Positions 1 through 5,981 are shown, counted from the stretch's first letter. The stretch: 6,040 nucleotides of DNA from Gammaproteobacteria bacterium (GCA_011052165.1 DRJN01000385.1:1-6040), one strand, 5' to 3'. Made by a program: numbers and translations. The notes: a model not told the origin generated them from the sequence alone.

Positions 1-84
1 TGCATAAGTATTTGCATCATAGCCCCCTCTCCCTCTGGGAGAGGGTTGGGGTGAGGGGATAAAATACATGCAAATACTTATGCA
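1..84. repeat. MITE-like element with 17-bp terminal inverted repeats
   Basis: Positions 1-17 are the exact reverse complement of positions 68-84 (TGCATAAGTATTTGCAT on the left arm). The 50 bp between them hold a GC-rich hairpin module. Two perfect 17-bp arms around a short non-coding core is the architecture of a miniature inverted-repeat element or a large cruciform. The left arm begins at base 1 of the window, so the element may extend further left and no target-site duplication can be checked. It encodes nothing. The AT-rich arms contrast sharply with the G/C-rich core, which suggests a composite in which one repeat inserted into another. Confidence 0.75.
24..58. repeat. Interspersed GGGAGAGGG hairpin repeat
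   Basis: CCCTCTCCC at 25-33 and GGGAGAGGG at 37-45 form a perfect 9-bp stem with a TCT loop, followed by a G-rich tail TTGGGGTGAGGGG at 46-58. From general knowledge, this hairpin plus GGGGTGAGGG tail recurs between genes in many proteobacterial genomes, much like a REP sequence. No T-run follows on either strand, so it does not look like an intrinsic terminator. It sits inside the 17-bp inverted-repeat arms. Confidence 0.7.
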
Positions 85-98
85 ACGATTAATATATT
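69..98 (+). promoter_or_regulatory. Possible sigma70 promoter upstream of hemL
   Basis: TATATT at 93-98 matches five of six bases of a -10 box. The hexamer 18 bp upstream, TGCAAA at 69-74, matches only three of six bases of a -35 box and lies in the right arm of the inverted-repeat element. It is the best AT-rich -10 candidate in the 276 bp before hemL. If real, it would give a leader of about 170 nt running through two further repeat modules. The -35 match is poor, so this is a weak call. Confidence 0.2.
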
Positions 99-112
99 GT
101 TAATACACCGGG

Positions 113-191
113 GAACCGCTGAATAATTTTTGCACTATCATTCCGGGCGTAGCGTAGCGAAGACCCAGAATGACAAATTAATCAGCAGTTC
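113..191. repeat. Second palindromic intergenic repeat
   Basis: The outer arms GAACCGCTGAATAA (113-126) and TTAATCAGCAGTTC (178-191) are inverted repeats matching at 12 of 14 positions. Nested inside are TCATTCCGGG (138-147) and CCCAGAATGA (164-173), which pair at 9 of 10 positions around a GTAGCGTAGCGAAG core. From general knowledge, the inner CATTCCGGG...GAAGACCC.GAATG motif is a recurrent dispersed intergenic repeat in proteobacteria. No coding capacity is seen. The nested dyads and imperfect outer arms fit a small non-autonomous palindromic element. Confidence 0.6.
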
Positions 192-207
192 TCTAAATAA
201 GAAATAC

Positions 208-241
208 TTTGCGTCCTCTGCGTCTTTGCGTTCTCTGCGTT
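208..241 (+). repeat. Two-copy 17-bp TTTGCGT/CTCTGCGT tandem repeat
   Basis: Positions 208-224 (TTTGCGTCCTCTGCGTC) and 225-241 (TTTGCGTTCTCTGCGTT) are head-to-tail copies matching at 15 of 17 positions. Each copy contains two (T/C)TGCGT half-units, so the motif recurs roughly every 8-9 bp. The array ends 35 bp before the hemL start codon and would lie in its 5' untranslated region. Similar CTTTGCGTC...CTTTGCG strings are common in intergenic DNA of unrelated bacteria. I assign no function. Confidence 0.6.
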
Positions 242-276
242 AAAAATTTGGCCCAAAAATTTACAAGGAACCTTTT

Positions 277-1557
277 ATGACCCGTTCCCACGATCTTTTT
301 ATCGAAGCCCAGAAACATATCCCCGGTGGAGTCAATTCGCCCGTGCGCGCTTTCAAGAGTGTGGGAGGTGATCCCGTTTTTTTCAAACGCGCCAAAGGCG
401 CGTATGTCTATGATGAAGATGGCCGGCAGTATATTGATTATGTCGGTTCCTGGGGGCCGATGATTCTGGGCCACGCCCATGATGAAGTGCTGGCGGCGGT
501 GGCCGAAACCATGCAGAACGGCCTGAGCTTCGGGGCGCCCACCGCGCTGGAAACCCGCATGGCGGAAAAAGTCTGTGAACTGATGCCCTCGATTGAACTG
601 GTGCGCATGGTCAGCTCCGGCACCGAAGCCACCATGAGCGCCCTGCGTCTGGCGCGCGGTTATACCGGGCGCGACAAAATCGTTAAATTCGAAGGTTGCT
701 ACCACGGCCATTCTGACTCTCTGCTGGTAAAAGCCGGCTCCGGCGCCCTGACTCTGGGCGTGCCGACCTCCCCCGGTGTGCCGGCTTCACTGGCCGAACA
801 CACCCTGACGCTCACCTATAATGACCGCGAGCAAGTGAATCAATTGTTTGCTGAAAGGGGCGATCAGATCGCCTGCATCATCGTCGAACCGGTGGCGGGT
901 AACATGAACTGCGTCCCGCCGCTGCCGGGTTTCCTCGAAACCCTGCGCCAGGTCTGCGATGAACACGGCAGCGTGCTGATTCTGGATGAGGTAATGACCG
1001 GCTTTCGCGTATCTCTCGGCGGCGCCCAGGGGCATTATGGCATCACGCCCGACCTCACCACCCTGGGCAAGGTTATCGGCGGTGGCATGCCGGTAGGGGC
1101 CTTTGGCGGCAAACGTGAAATTATGCAACACATCGCCCCCCTGGGTCCGGTCTATCAGGCGGGCACTCTGTCCGGCAACCCGGTGGCCATGGCGGCGGGA
1201 CTGAAAAATCTGGAGCTGATTTCAAAACCCGGCTTTTTCGATACGCTAACGGAAAAAACCCGCCAACTGGCCGAAGGCTTGCGCGAGCGAGCGCAGCGTT
1301 GCGGCATTCCTCTGGCTTGTAATCAGGTAGGCGCCATGTTTGGCTTTTTCTTTACCGAGGCGAGTCATGTCAGTCGCTTTGATCAGGTCTGCGCCTGTGA
1401 TGCCGAGCGTTTCAAAACCTTCTATCACGGCATGCTGGAACAGGGTGTTTATATGGCGCCCTCATCCTATGAAACAGCTTTTGTTTCCAGCGCGCATAGC
1501 GATGAGGATCTGGCGCACACCCTACAAGCGGCTGAAGCCGTATTCAAAACGCTTTAA
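277..1557 (+). CDS. hemL: Glutamate-1-semialdehyde 2,1-aminomutase
   Basis: HemL is a cytoplasmic PLP enzyme that converts glutamate-1-semialdehyde to 5-aminolevulinate, the second step of the five-carbon tetrapyrrole pathway after HemA. The 426 residues equal the usual length of the family. Visible hallmarks are the N-terminal HIPGGVNSPVRAF (15-27), the phosphate-binding SSGTEA (113-118), YHGHSD (142-147), the DEVMTGFR motif (237-244, whose Asp contacts the PLP ring nitrogen) and the Schiff-base lysine K265 in TLGKVIGGGMPVGAFGG, at the same number as in the E. coli enzyme. GTLSGNP (296-302) and the C-terminal MAPSSYETAFVSSAH (393-407) are also typical. The ATG start is supported by AAGGA at 265-269, 7 nt upstream. 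All catalytic residues are intact. The upstream DNA is packed with repeats. The next gene starts 42 bp downstream in the same direction, so read-through is plausible, but no functional link is evident. Confidence 0.97.
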   Translation: MTRSHDLFIEAQKHIPGGVNSPVRAFKSVGGDPVFFKRAKGAYVYDEDGRQYIDYVGSWGPMILGHAHDEVLAAVAETMQNGLSFGAPTALETRMAEKVCELMPSIELVRMVSSGTEATMSALRLARGYTGRDKIVKFEGCYHGHSDSLLVKAGSGALTLGVPTSPGVPASLAEHTLTLTYNDREQVNQLFAERGDQIACIIVEPVAGNMNCVPPLPGFLETLRQVCDEHGSVLILDEVMTGFRVSLGGAQGHYGITPDLTTLGKVIGGGMPVGAFGGKREIMQHIAPLGPVYQAGTLSGNPVAMAAGLKNLELISKPGFFDTLTEKTRQLAEGLRERAQRCGIPLACNQVGAMFGFFFTEASHVSRFDQVCACDAERFKTFYHGMLEQGVYMAPSSYETAFVSSAHSDEDLAHTLQAAEAVFKTL

Positions 1558-1599
1558 TCATTCGCGGTTTGCTAAAAAAATCGGCGCGGCTGAAGAAAC

Positions 1600-3567
1600 A
1601 TGTTTGCAGACAGTCTGAATCAGCTTCTGAGCTGGTTGCAACACCACCCCCTGCTGGCGCTGCTGTTTGTTTTTTTGGTGGCCTTTTCCGAATCGTTGCT
1701 CATCATCGGGTTGATCCTGCCCGGTGCTGCGTTTATGGTTGGCTTCGGTGCGCTGATCGCACTGGGTGCATTACCCGCCGGACCCGCCATACTGGTAGCC
1801 ATTTTAGGCGCGATCACCGGTGACAGTCTCAGTTACTGGCTGGGCGGGCATTACAAACAGACGCTAAAAACCCGCTGGCCGTTCTCTGCGTATCCCGGCC
1901 TCATAGAACGGGGGGAAGGCTTTTTTCATCGTCACGGGGGCAAAAGCGTCATGCTGGGCCGTTTCATTGGCCCCCTGCGGCCCATAGTGCCCGCCATTGC
2001 GGGCATGCTGGGCATGCCCCGCTCCCGTTTTTTGCTGGTCAATATTGTGTCAGCCTGCCTCTGGGCGCCCCTGTATCTACTGCCCGGTTACCTGTTCGGC
2101 CTGTCCGTCAACCTGGCGTCTGAATTTGCTGGCCGCTTCCTGCTCCTGCTTGCCCTTGTTGCGGGCGTAATCTGGTTTGTCGTCTTTATTCTACGGCAGC
2201 TTTTTCTCTGGCTGGTGCCCTACACGGATCGGCTATTCTATCACCTGCTGCTCTGGAGCCAGCGGCATCCGTTCGCGGGTGAAATACCGGCCGCCATCGT
2301 TAATCCTGATCACCGCGAAATCCGTGGACTCAGTCTGCTCGCTCTGTTGCTGGTCGCCAGTAGCGGCCTGCTTATTTTTATCCATGAGGCCGTTCATGTG
2401 CCGCTGTTCAGTAACCTTGACCTGCTTATTCAGAATGCCGTGCTTGAGCTGCACAACCCACCTTTTGAAATGCTCATGTCGGCACTGGCGAGACTGGCTG
2501 ACCCCGTCCCCGCACTTTTGTCCGCCGGCATCACTTTGCTCTGGTTATTACTGAATCAGCACCGCCAGCATAAGCTGATAATCGGGCATCTTTTAGCGGC
2601 ACCCGTTTTTCCCCTCTTGCTAATGTTGCTACCCATTGGCCCCGCCCGGCTGTTTTCACCCGCCGTCATTCTAGCACTGTCACTGTATGGTTTTTTGCTG
2701 ATCGCGCTGGCCCGGGACATCCCCGCCCGCTGGCATATGCGTTTTTATGCCTGCGGCGCATCCCTGATCATGCTGTTGATGTTTGCCCGTTTCTATCTCG
2801 GACAAATAACCCTGTTTCAACTGTTTACGGAACTGTCACTGAGTGTCATTTGGGTTTCGGCACTGGGTATTGCCTATCGCCGCCACGCTCTGACGCACAA
2901 ACCTGAGCATCCCCCCTATAAATTGCTATTCACACTGTTGCTTGTTCTCGGCCTTTATCCTGTTGCTCACTGGCCGCCGTCAAAGTCCCCACCTGTAGCG
3001 GCAAAACAGCATGTGAAAATGAAAAAAGAAGACTGGCTCAGGCGCGGCTGGCAAACACTGGACAGTTACCGCCACGATCTACGTGATGAACATCGCTTCC
3101 CCATGAACCTGCAGTGGGTGGACTCGCTGGGTCACATCCAACAGCAGTTAGACAGGCAGGGCTGGCAGTTAGTAAAAAGAAAACCGGGTCGCTATCTTAA
3201 CTGGCTGAAAAGCGACGCGCCTATCACTCAGTTACCGATACCGCCTCATGTACATGAAGGCCGCTATGAAACCCTGGCCATGGTGAAATATATCAAGGCT
3301 GAAAAGCGTATCCTGATCATTCGTCTATGGCCGACTGCCATTCAGATCAAGAGTGCGCAGAATAACGATACACCACTATGGCTCGGCAGCCTTTCCTGGC
3401 TTGAACCGGTCATGCATTTCGGAATTCGTTATCTGCAGACCGAACGGGACTTCAATCTGCTCCCACCACTGGTCATGTTACGGGAACACTACCATATCAC
3501 CATCAAACACCGGGCACAGAACACTGGCAACGGGGATGGTACCGTATTACTGTTGTCTAAGCACTAA
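1600..3567 (+). CDS. DedA / degenerate PAP2 / LssY-C membrane fusion protein
   Basis: This is a 655-residue polytopic inner-membrane protein in three parts. Residues about 10-200 are a DedA (SNARE-associated, VTT) domain, a family linked to lipid scrambling and envelope homeostasis. Seen here are E31 in AFSES, LPG (40-42), GDSLSYWLGG (74-83) and GRFIGPLRPIVPAIAGMLGM (120-139) with the paired arginines R121 and R127. Residues about 240-430 have the hydrophobic layout of a PAP2 phosphatase, including the typical YGFLLIALAR (363-372), ARFYLG (396-401) and GIAYRRH (423-429) stretches. However, the KX6RP, PSGH and SRX5H catalytic motifs are absent. Residues about 470-655 are soluble and match the LssY C-terminal domain pattern (DWLRRGWQTLDSYRHDL, 478-494; FPMNLQWVDSLGHI, 500-513; GW, 521-522). 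Similar proteins are annotated as bifunctional DedA/PAP2 proteins. Here I infer that the middle domain is non-catalytic. The ATG at 1600 has only a weak purine-rich GAAGAA (1592-1597) before it. The substrate is unknown. Confidence 0.9.
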   Translation: MFADSLNQLLSWLQHHPLLALLFVFLVAFSESLLIIGLILPGAAFMVGFGALIALGALPAGPAILVAILGAITGDSLSYWLGGHYKQTLKTRWPFSAYPGLIERGEGFFHRHGGKSVMLGRFIGPLRPIVPAIAGMLGMPRSRFLLVNIVSACLWAPLYLLPGYLFGLSVNLASEFAGRFLLLLALVAGVIWFVVFILRQLFLWLVPYTDRLFYHLLLWSQRHPFAGEIPAAIVNPDHREIRGLSLLALLLVASSGLLIFIHEAVHVPLFSNLDLLIQNAVLELHNPPFEMLMSALARLADPVPALLSAGITLLWLLLNQHRQHKLIIGHLLAAPVFPLLLMLLPIGPARLFSPAVILALSLYGFLLIALARDIPARWHMRFYACGASLIMLLMFARFYLGQITLFQLFTELSLSVIWVSALGIAYRRHALTHKPEHPPYKLLFTLLLVLGLYPVAHWPPSKSPPVAAKQHVKMKKEDWLRRGWQTLDSYRHDLRDEHRFPMNLQWVDSLGHIQQQLDRQGWQLVKRKPGRYLNWLKSDAPITQLPIPPHVHEGRYETLAMVKYIKAEKRILIIRLWPTAIQIKSAQNNDTPLWLGSLSWLEPVMHFGIRYLQTERDFNLLPPLVMLREHYHITIKHRAQNTGNGDGTVLLLSKH

Positions 3568-3582
3568 AACCGCTCAGACAAC
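3552..3582. repeat. 7-bp inverted repeat spanning the convergent stops
   Basis: GTTGTCT (3552-3558) and AGACAAC (3576-3582) are a perfect inverted repeat with a 17-nt loop. The loop contains the TAA of the upstream plus-strand gene (3565-3567) and most of the minus-strand gene's stop (TGA, 3576-3574). The position, across a 6-bp convergent junction, suits a bidirectional transcription end point. Neither strand has a T-run after it, so it is not a standard intrinsic terminator, and chance is possible because the arms are short. Confidence 0.3.
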
Positions 3583-5052
3583 GTCGCTGGTTTCCTGCGC
3601 TATAATGCTTTCGCTGGCATGACTCACCTCGATACGATTACGGCCAAGACGCTTGGCGGTGTAAAGCGCATCATCAGCACGCTGGATGAAACTGCTGGCC
3701 GATTCGCCGGGAATGAACAGCGCCAGCCCGGCCGAGAACGTCGGCGCCTGTACCTTGCTGCCATTGTAGCCACAGAACTGACTGGCCGCCTGACGACGCA
3801 CTTTGTGCAGAGCCGCCATAGCGCCCTGTTCATCGGTATTCGGTAACAGGACGGCAAACTCCTCACCACCATAGCGCGCCACCATGTCATGATGACGAAA
3901 AGTGGTAAGAATATCCTCGGCATAGCAGCACAGCACCGCATCACCCACCGCATGACCGTATTTGTCATTAATGGTTTTGAAATAATCCAGATCGATGATC
4001 ACCAGCGCCAGATCGGCGCCGTAACGTTTGGTGCGACTCATTTCATCATCCAGCCGACGCAGAAAAGCACGCCGGTTGGGCAGTTCCGTCAGCTCATCGG
4101 TCATGCTCAGCAGGCGCACTCTTGCCAACTCATCACTAAGCTTACGGCTGTCCACTTCGATCATCTTCAGATAATCTTTGGTTTCCGCAAGTTTCTCGGC
4201 CATTGAATCATGCGACTCACTGAGTGAATCAATGTCCTCGATCAGGCACTGACGCAAAACATCAATTTCACTGATAGATTCAGCTTCATCCAGCCCCTGG
4301 CGAACCACATGCAACATATCACCAAACTTCTGATTCTGTTCGATGGTTTCATTGATATGCTTGCTCAACATCGACTGAACTTTTTCCGTGTCCCGATACT
4401 GGCTGCTGAGATACTGGCGATACGTTGAGGTTAATCGCTCTTCGGTGTCCCGGCCTTCCTCCGGTAACAGATCATCGATCATGCCTTCAAGGGCTCTTTT
4501 CTGCGCCCGCACCGAATCAGGTTTAGCACTAAAATCAGATTCCGGCTCCAGTGCCGTTGTTTGCGCACTGCTGACTAAATCACTGCCCGCGACTTCGTCG
4601 CTGGTATAATAACTTAACACTGGCTCCAGTGTGTTTTTCAACACGGATTCATCGAGCATATCCAGGCGCGCCAGGTGCATGCTAAACATATTCATATGCT
4701 TGCGCAGCCCCTTGATCGTCGTCGTCGCCAGTGGCAACTGTAACTGTTTGTAGATCAGCTTGGCATGGATATGCATGGATGAACCCGGTTTGAGATGCCG
4801 AATATAACCCGCAAGAAAAAGCCGAAGCCAGTAACGATAAAGTTGCTCGCGCTCGTCAAAGTCCTGTTCGTTTTCCCGCAGAATGCGTTCAAGCTGTGAA
4901 TAAAGGACCGAACCCGAACCGGTGCCTTTCAATTCATCCAGCAGTCCTAACAGGGACTGAGCCTGCATGGACAGCGCCAACCCGGAAGGTACTGCGTCCG
5001 GCCCTGACAATAAGTCTTCCGATGGCTTCAGCCCGTTTTTATCAGATTGCAC
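3574..5052 (-). CDS. Cytoplasmic diguanylate cyclase with helical N-terminal region
   Basis: The C-terminal GGDEF domain (about 314-475) condenses two GTP to cyclic di-GMP. It appears complete. DELTELPNRRAF lies at 319-330. D354, F358, K359, N362, D371 and the GGEEF motif (395-399) line up, at one constant offset of 27, with PleD D327, F331, K332, N335, D344 and its GGEEF. The inhibitory RxxD site is present as RHHD (386-389), five residues before GGEEF, so product feedback is expected. TFSAGLALF (438-446) and ADDALYTAKRLGRNRIE (459-475) close the domain. Residues 1-310 have no membrane segment, signal peptide, or PAS, GAF or receiver motif that I recognise. They look mainly helical, with a likely coiled-coil linker (about 285-315) feeding into the GGDEF domain, and presumably hold the sensory or partner-binding part. 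The 492-residue frame starts at GTG. No EAL domain is present. The gene ends 6 bp from its convergent neighbour and faces away from the small gene at 5581. Confidence 0.93.
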   Translation of the reverse strand: MQSDKNGLKPSEDLLSGPDAVPSGLALSMQAQSLLGLLDELKGTGSGSVLYSQLERILRENEQDFDEREQLYRYWLRLFLAGYIRHLKPGSSMHIHAKLIYKQLQLPLATTTIKGLRKHMNMFSMHLARLDMLDESVLKNTLEPVLSYYTSDEVAGSDLVSSAQTTALEPESDFSAKPDSVRAQKRALEGMIDDLLPEEGRDTEERLTSTYRQYLSSQYRDTEKVQSMLSKHINETIEQNQKFGDMLHVVRQGLDEAESISEIDVLRQCLIEDIDSLSESHDSMAEKLAETKDYLKMIEVDSRKLSDELARVRLLSMTDELTELPNRRAFLRRLDDEMSRTKRYGADLALVIIDLDYFKTINDKYGHAVGDAVLCCYAEDILTTFRHHDMVARYGGEEFAVLLPNTDEQGAMAALHKVRRQAASQFCGYNGSKVQAPTFSAGLALFIPGESASSFIQRADDALYTAKRLGRNRIEVSHASESIIAQETSDVV

Positions 5053-5056
5053 ACTT

Positions 5057-5065
5057 CCCCCCCTT
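5057..5065 (-). promoter_or_regulatory. Poly-G ribosome binding site of the cyclase
   Basis: Read on the minus strand, AA followed by seven G and then AAGT precedes the GTG start. AAGGGGG can pair with the 16S anti-Shine-Dalgarno as AAGGAGG does, with one G-U wobble, leaving a spacer of about 6 nt. This supports GTG (5052-5050) as the start codon over internal methionines, the first of which is residue 29. The G7 homopolymer is unusual for a ribosome binding site. Confidence 0.6.
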
Positions 5066-5111
5066 GCAACCCTGGTTATGACTCTTTTTCAGGATCTGAT
5101 TTTTCGACTAC

Positions 5112-5139
5112 AATATAGTTCAGTCATGAACCGCTCAAG
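5112..5139 (-). promoter_or_regulatory. Candidate promoter of the diguanylate cyclase gene
   Basis: On the minus strand, TATATT (5117-5112) resembles a -10 box. CTTGAG or TTGAGC (5139-5133) lies 15-16 bp upstream as a possible -35, slightly shorter than the ideal spacing. A small dyad, GTTCA-N4-TGAAC (5118-5131), fills the spacer and could be an operator. Initiation would give a 5' leader of about 50 nt. The match is only moderate. Confidence 0.3.
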
Positions 5140-5208
5140 CAAAAGAAAAATTGAATTGTCCCCGCTTGCCTATGCCTTTGCCCGGCCTCTGCAAGCACTG
5201 TCATCATC

Positions 5209-5228
5209 GACAAAAATATATTATTGTC
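5209..5228. repeat. 20-bp near-perfect palindrome
   Basis: Positions 5209-5228 read GACAA-A-AATATATT-A-TTGTC and are self-complementary at 18 of 20 positions. The only mismatched pair is A5214/A5223. It lies about 70 bp upstream of the candidate cyclase promoter and 350 bp before the small gene. It fits a homodimeric repressor or activator site in a divergent intergenic region, but AT-rich DNA produces such palindromes by chance. I do not recognise it as a named box. Confidence 0.45.
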
Positions 5229-5514
5229 ATAAGCGAACAATATTTCAACGGAGAATAGCTTACCATTGCCCCTCAATAATATCCTGCAAAAACTACAGAT
5301 TTTGTATAAATATTCAACAAATCTATATGCGCAAAAATTAATGTTTTTTTATAACAATGCGTTACGAAGATGTAGTTATATAGTGATTTAAGAACACCTG
5401 TCAACGGGATATTACCTTCGATATAGGTCAAAGGTTCTTGGTTATAGATAAAATGATGCCCATACAGAAAAAAATGCAGCAAAAACACAAATGGTTTGTC
5501 TCAATAGATCAAAG

Positions 5515-5542
5515 ACCCGGTTACAAACCCGGTAGACCGGTT
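5515..5542 (+). promoter_or_regulatory. Two mutually exclusive leader hairpins
   Basis: Three ACC(C)GGT motifs occur at 5515-5521, 5527-5533 and 5536-5541. The middle one can pair with either side. Hairpin A joins 5515-5522 with 5526-5533 (seven of eight pairs, one C-C mismatch, loop ACA). Hairpin B joins 5526-5532 with 5537-5542 (six pairs, one bulged C, loop TAGA). Both use 5526-5532, so they cannot coexist. The element ends 38 nt before the start of the small gene, in its presumed leader. It could be an RNA switch or stacked protein-binding repeats. No known riboswitch class is recognised. Confidence 0.4.
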
Positions 5543-5580
5543 CAAAAGATCCTGTGGTGACGAAAGAGGGTTAAGAAACA

Positions 5581-5901
5581 ATGACCAGTATTACCCCTCC
5601 CGCTGATGATACCGGCGTGCAGTCTCTGCGCCAGAGCAACAGAGCCGACACCAATATTGAACCCGTATCCAGGCTTGCGACAGCGTGCGCCATCCATTCG
5701 TCAGCAGGGGTACCTGTCGCGGGTGGTCTGCATATCGACAGACGCCGGCGCGCTGATCGTCGTCGTGAAGATCGCCGCCAGCGCAAACAGAAAGTGTTAC
5801 TGGATACTCGCAGCTATCATGATCGTAGAACTGCTGAACGTCGAAGTTTTACAAAGAAACGAACGCTGCCGCATACACGGGGAATCAATATTAAGGTCTA
5901 A
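5581..5901 (+). CDS. Small arginine-rich DRR-repeat protein, function unknown
   Basis: This is a 106-residue hydrophilic protein. The N-terminal half (1-50) is low in charge and looks disordered. The second half is strongly basic and carries five D/E-R-R triplets at residues 53-55, 59-61, 64-66, 81-83 and 86-88. Between them lies KVLLDTRSYHDRR (71-83), and the protein ends in RGINIKV. Repeated DRR/ERR triplets followed by LLDTR and a short GI-x-I-x-V tail are, as far as I recall, a recurring layout in uncharacterised small gammaproteobacterial proteins, so I take this frame as real. There is no signal peptide or membrane segment. AGAGGG (5565-5570) lies 10 nt before the ATG. The basic stretch suggests contact with nucleic acid or an acidic partner, which is inference only. 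It is divergent from the cyclase. A different frame over the same DNA (5606-5953) lacks a ribosome binding site and is judged spurious. Confidence 0.7.
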   Translation: MTSITPPADDTGVQSLRQSNRADTNIEPVSRLATACAIHSSAGVPVAGGLHIDRRRRADRRREDRRQRKQKVLLDTRSYHDRRTAERRSFTKKRTLPHTRGINIKV

Positions 5902-5981
5902 TCTCTCTAAAGAGCCTGGAATTTTTCGCGTGGACACAAAACGCTTACCCTAACCTGGATAAACCACAAGACTCTGTTCAG

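Larger units (their letters stand above)
5053..5580. other. AT-rich divergent intergenic region (528 bp)
   Basis: This stretch separates the minus-strand cyclase from the plus-strand small gene. It is notably AT-rich from about 5205 to 5500, unlike the flanking genes. It holds the cyclase ribosome binding site and promoter candidate, a 20-bp palindrome (5209-5228), an overlapping dyad TATTGT/ACAATA (5222-5227 and 5237-5242), a wide 6-bp inverted repeat AAGAAC/GTTCTT (5390-5395 and 5434-5439) and the hairpin leader at 5515-5542. A -10-like TAAAAT at 5449-5454 could serve the small gene, but I see no convincing -35 partner. No open frame here has a credible start and ribosome binding site. A small RNA cannot be excluded. 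Confidence 0.6.

Noticed and set aside
25..45. GGGAGAGGG hairpin as an intrinsic terminator of an upstream gene
   Set aside because: The stem is strong but is followed by TTGGGGTG on one strand and a G-rich run (GGCTATG) on the other, with no T-run. The dispersed-repeat reading fits better.
193..711. 172-codon minus-strand frame antisense to hemL
   Set aside because: It is a shadow of the strongly supported hemL coding frame and runs into the tandem repeat at 208-241. No known protein pattern is seen.
4967..5341. 124-codon plus-strand frame running from the cyclase into the intergenic region
   Set aside because: Its first part is antisense to the cyclase N-terminus and the rest crosses the promoter region. 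No domain or credible start signal is seen.
5273..5488. 71-codon minus-strand frame in the AT-rich intergenic region
   Set aside because: It begins with GTG, has no Shine-Dalgarno sequence, and its aromatic and isoleucine-rich composition is what AT-rich non-coding DNA gives by chance.
5515..5575. Cyclic di-GMP riboswitch in the leader of the small gene
   Set aside because: The proximity to a diguanylate cyclase made this tempting, but the conserved GEMM-type core with its tetraloop helix and its AACC- and GGC-type segments is not seen in the right order.
5903..5925. Possible intrinsic terminator after the small DRR gene
   Set aside because: The stem is only CTCT/AGAG (4 bp, 4-nt loop) and the T5 run lies 7 bases beyond it, so it is too weak to call.
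5606..5953. 115-codon plus-strand frame overlapping the small DRR gene
   Set aside because: It has no ribosome binding site and overlaps the better-supported frame at 5581. It lacks the repeated D/E-R-R pattern and the terminal motif that make that frame credible.
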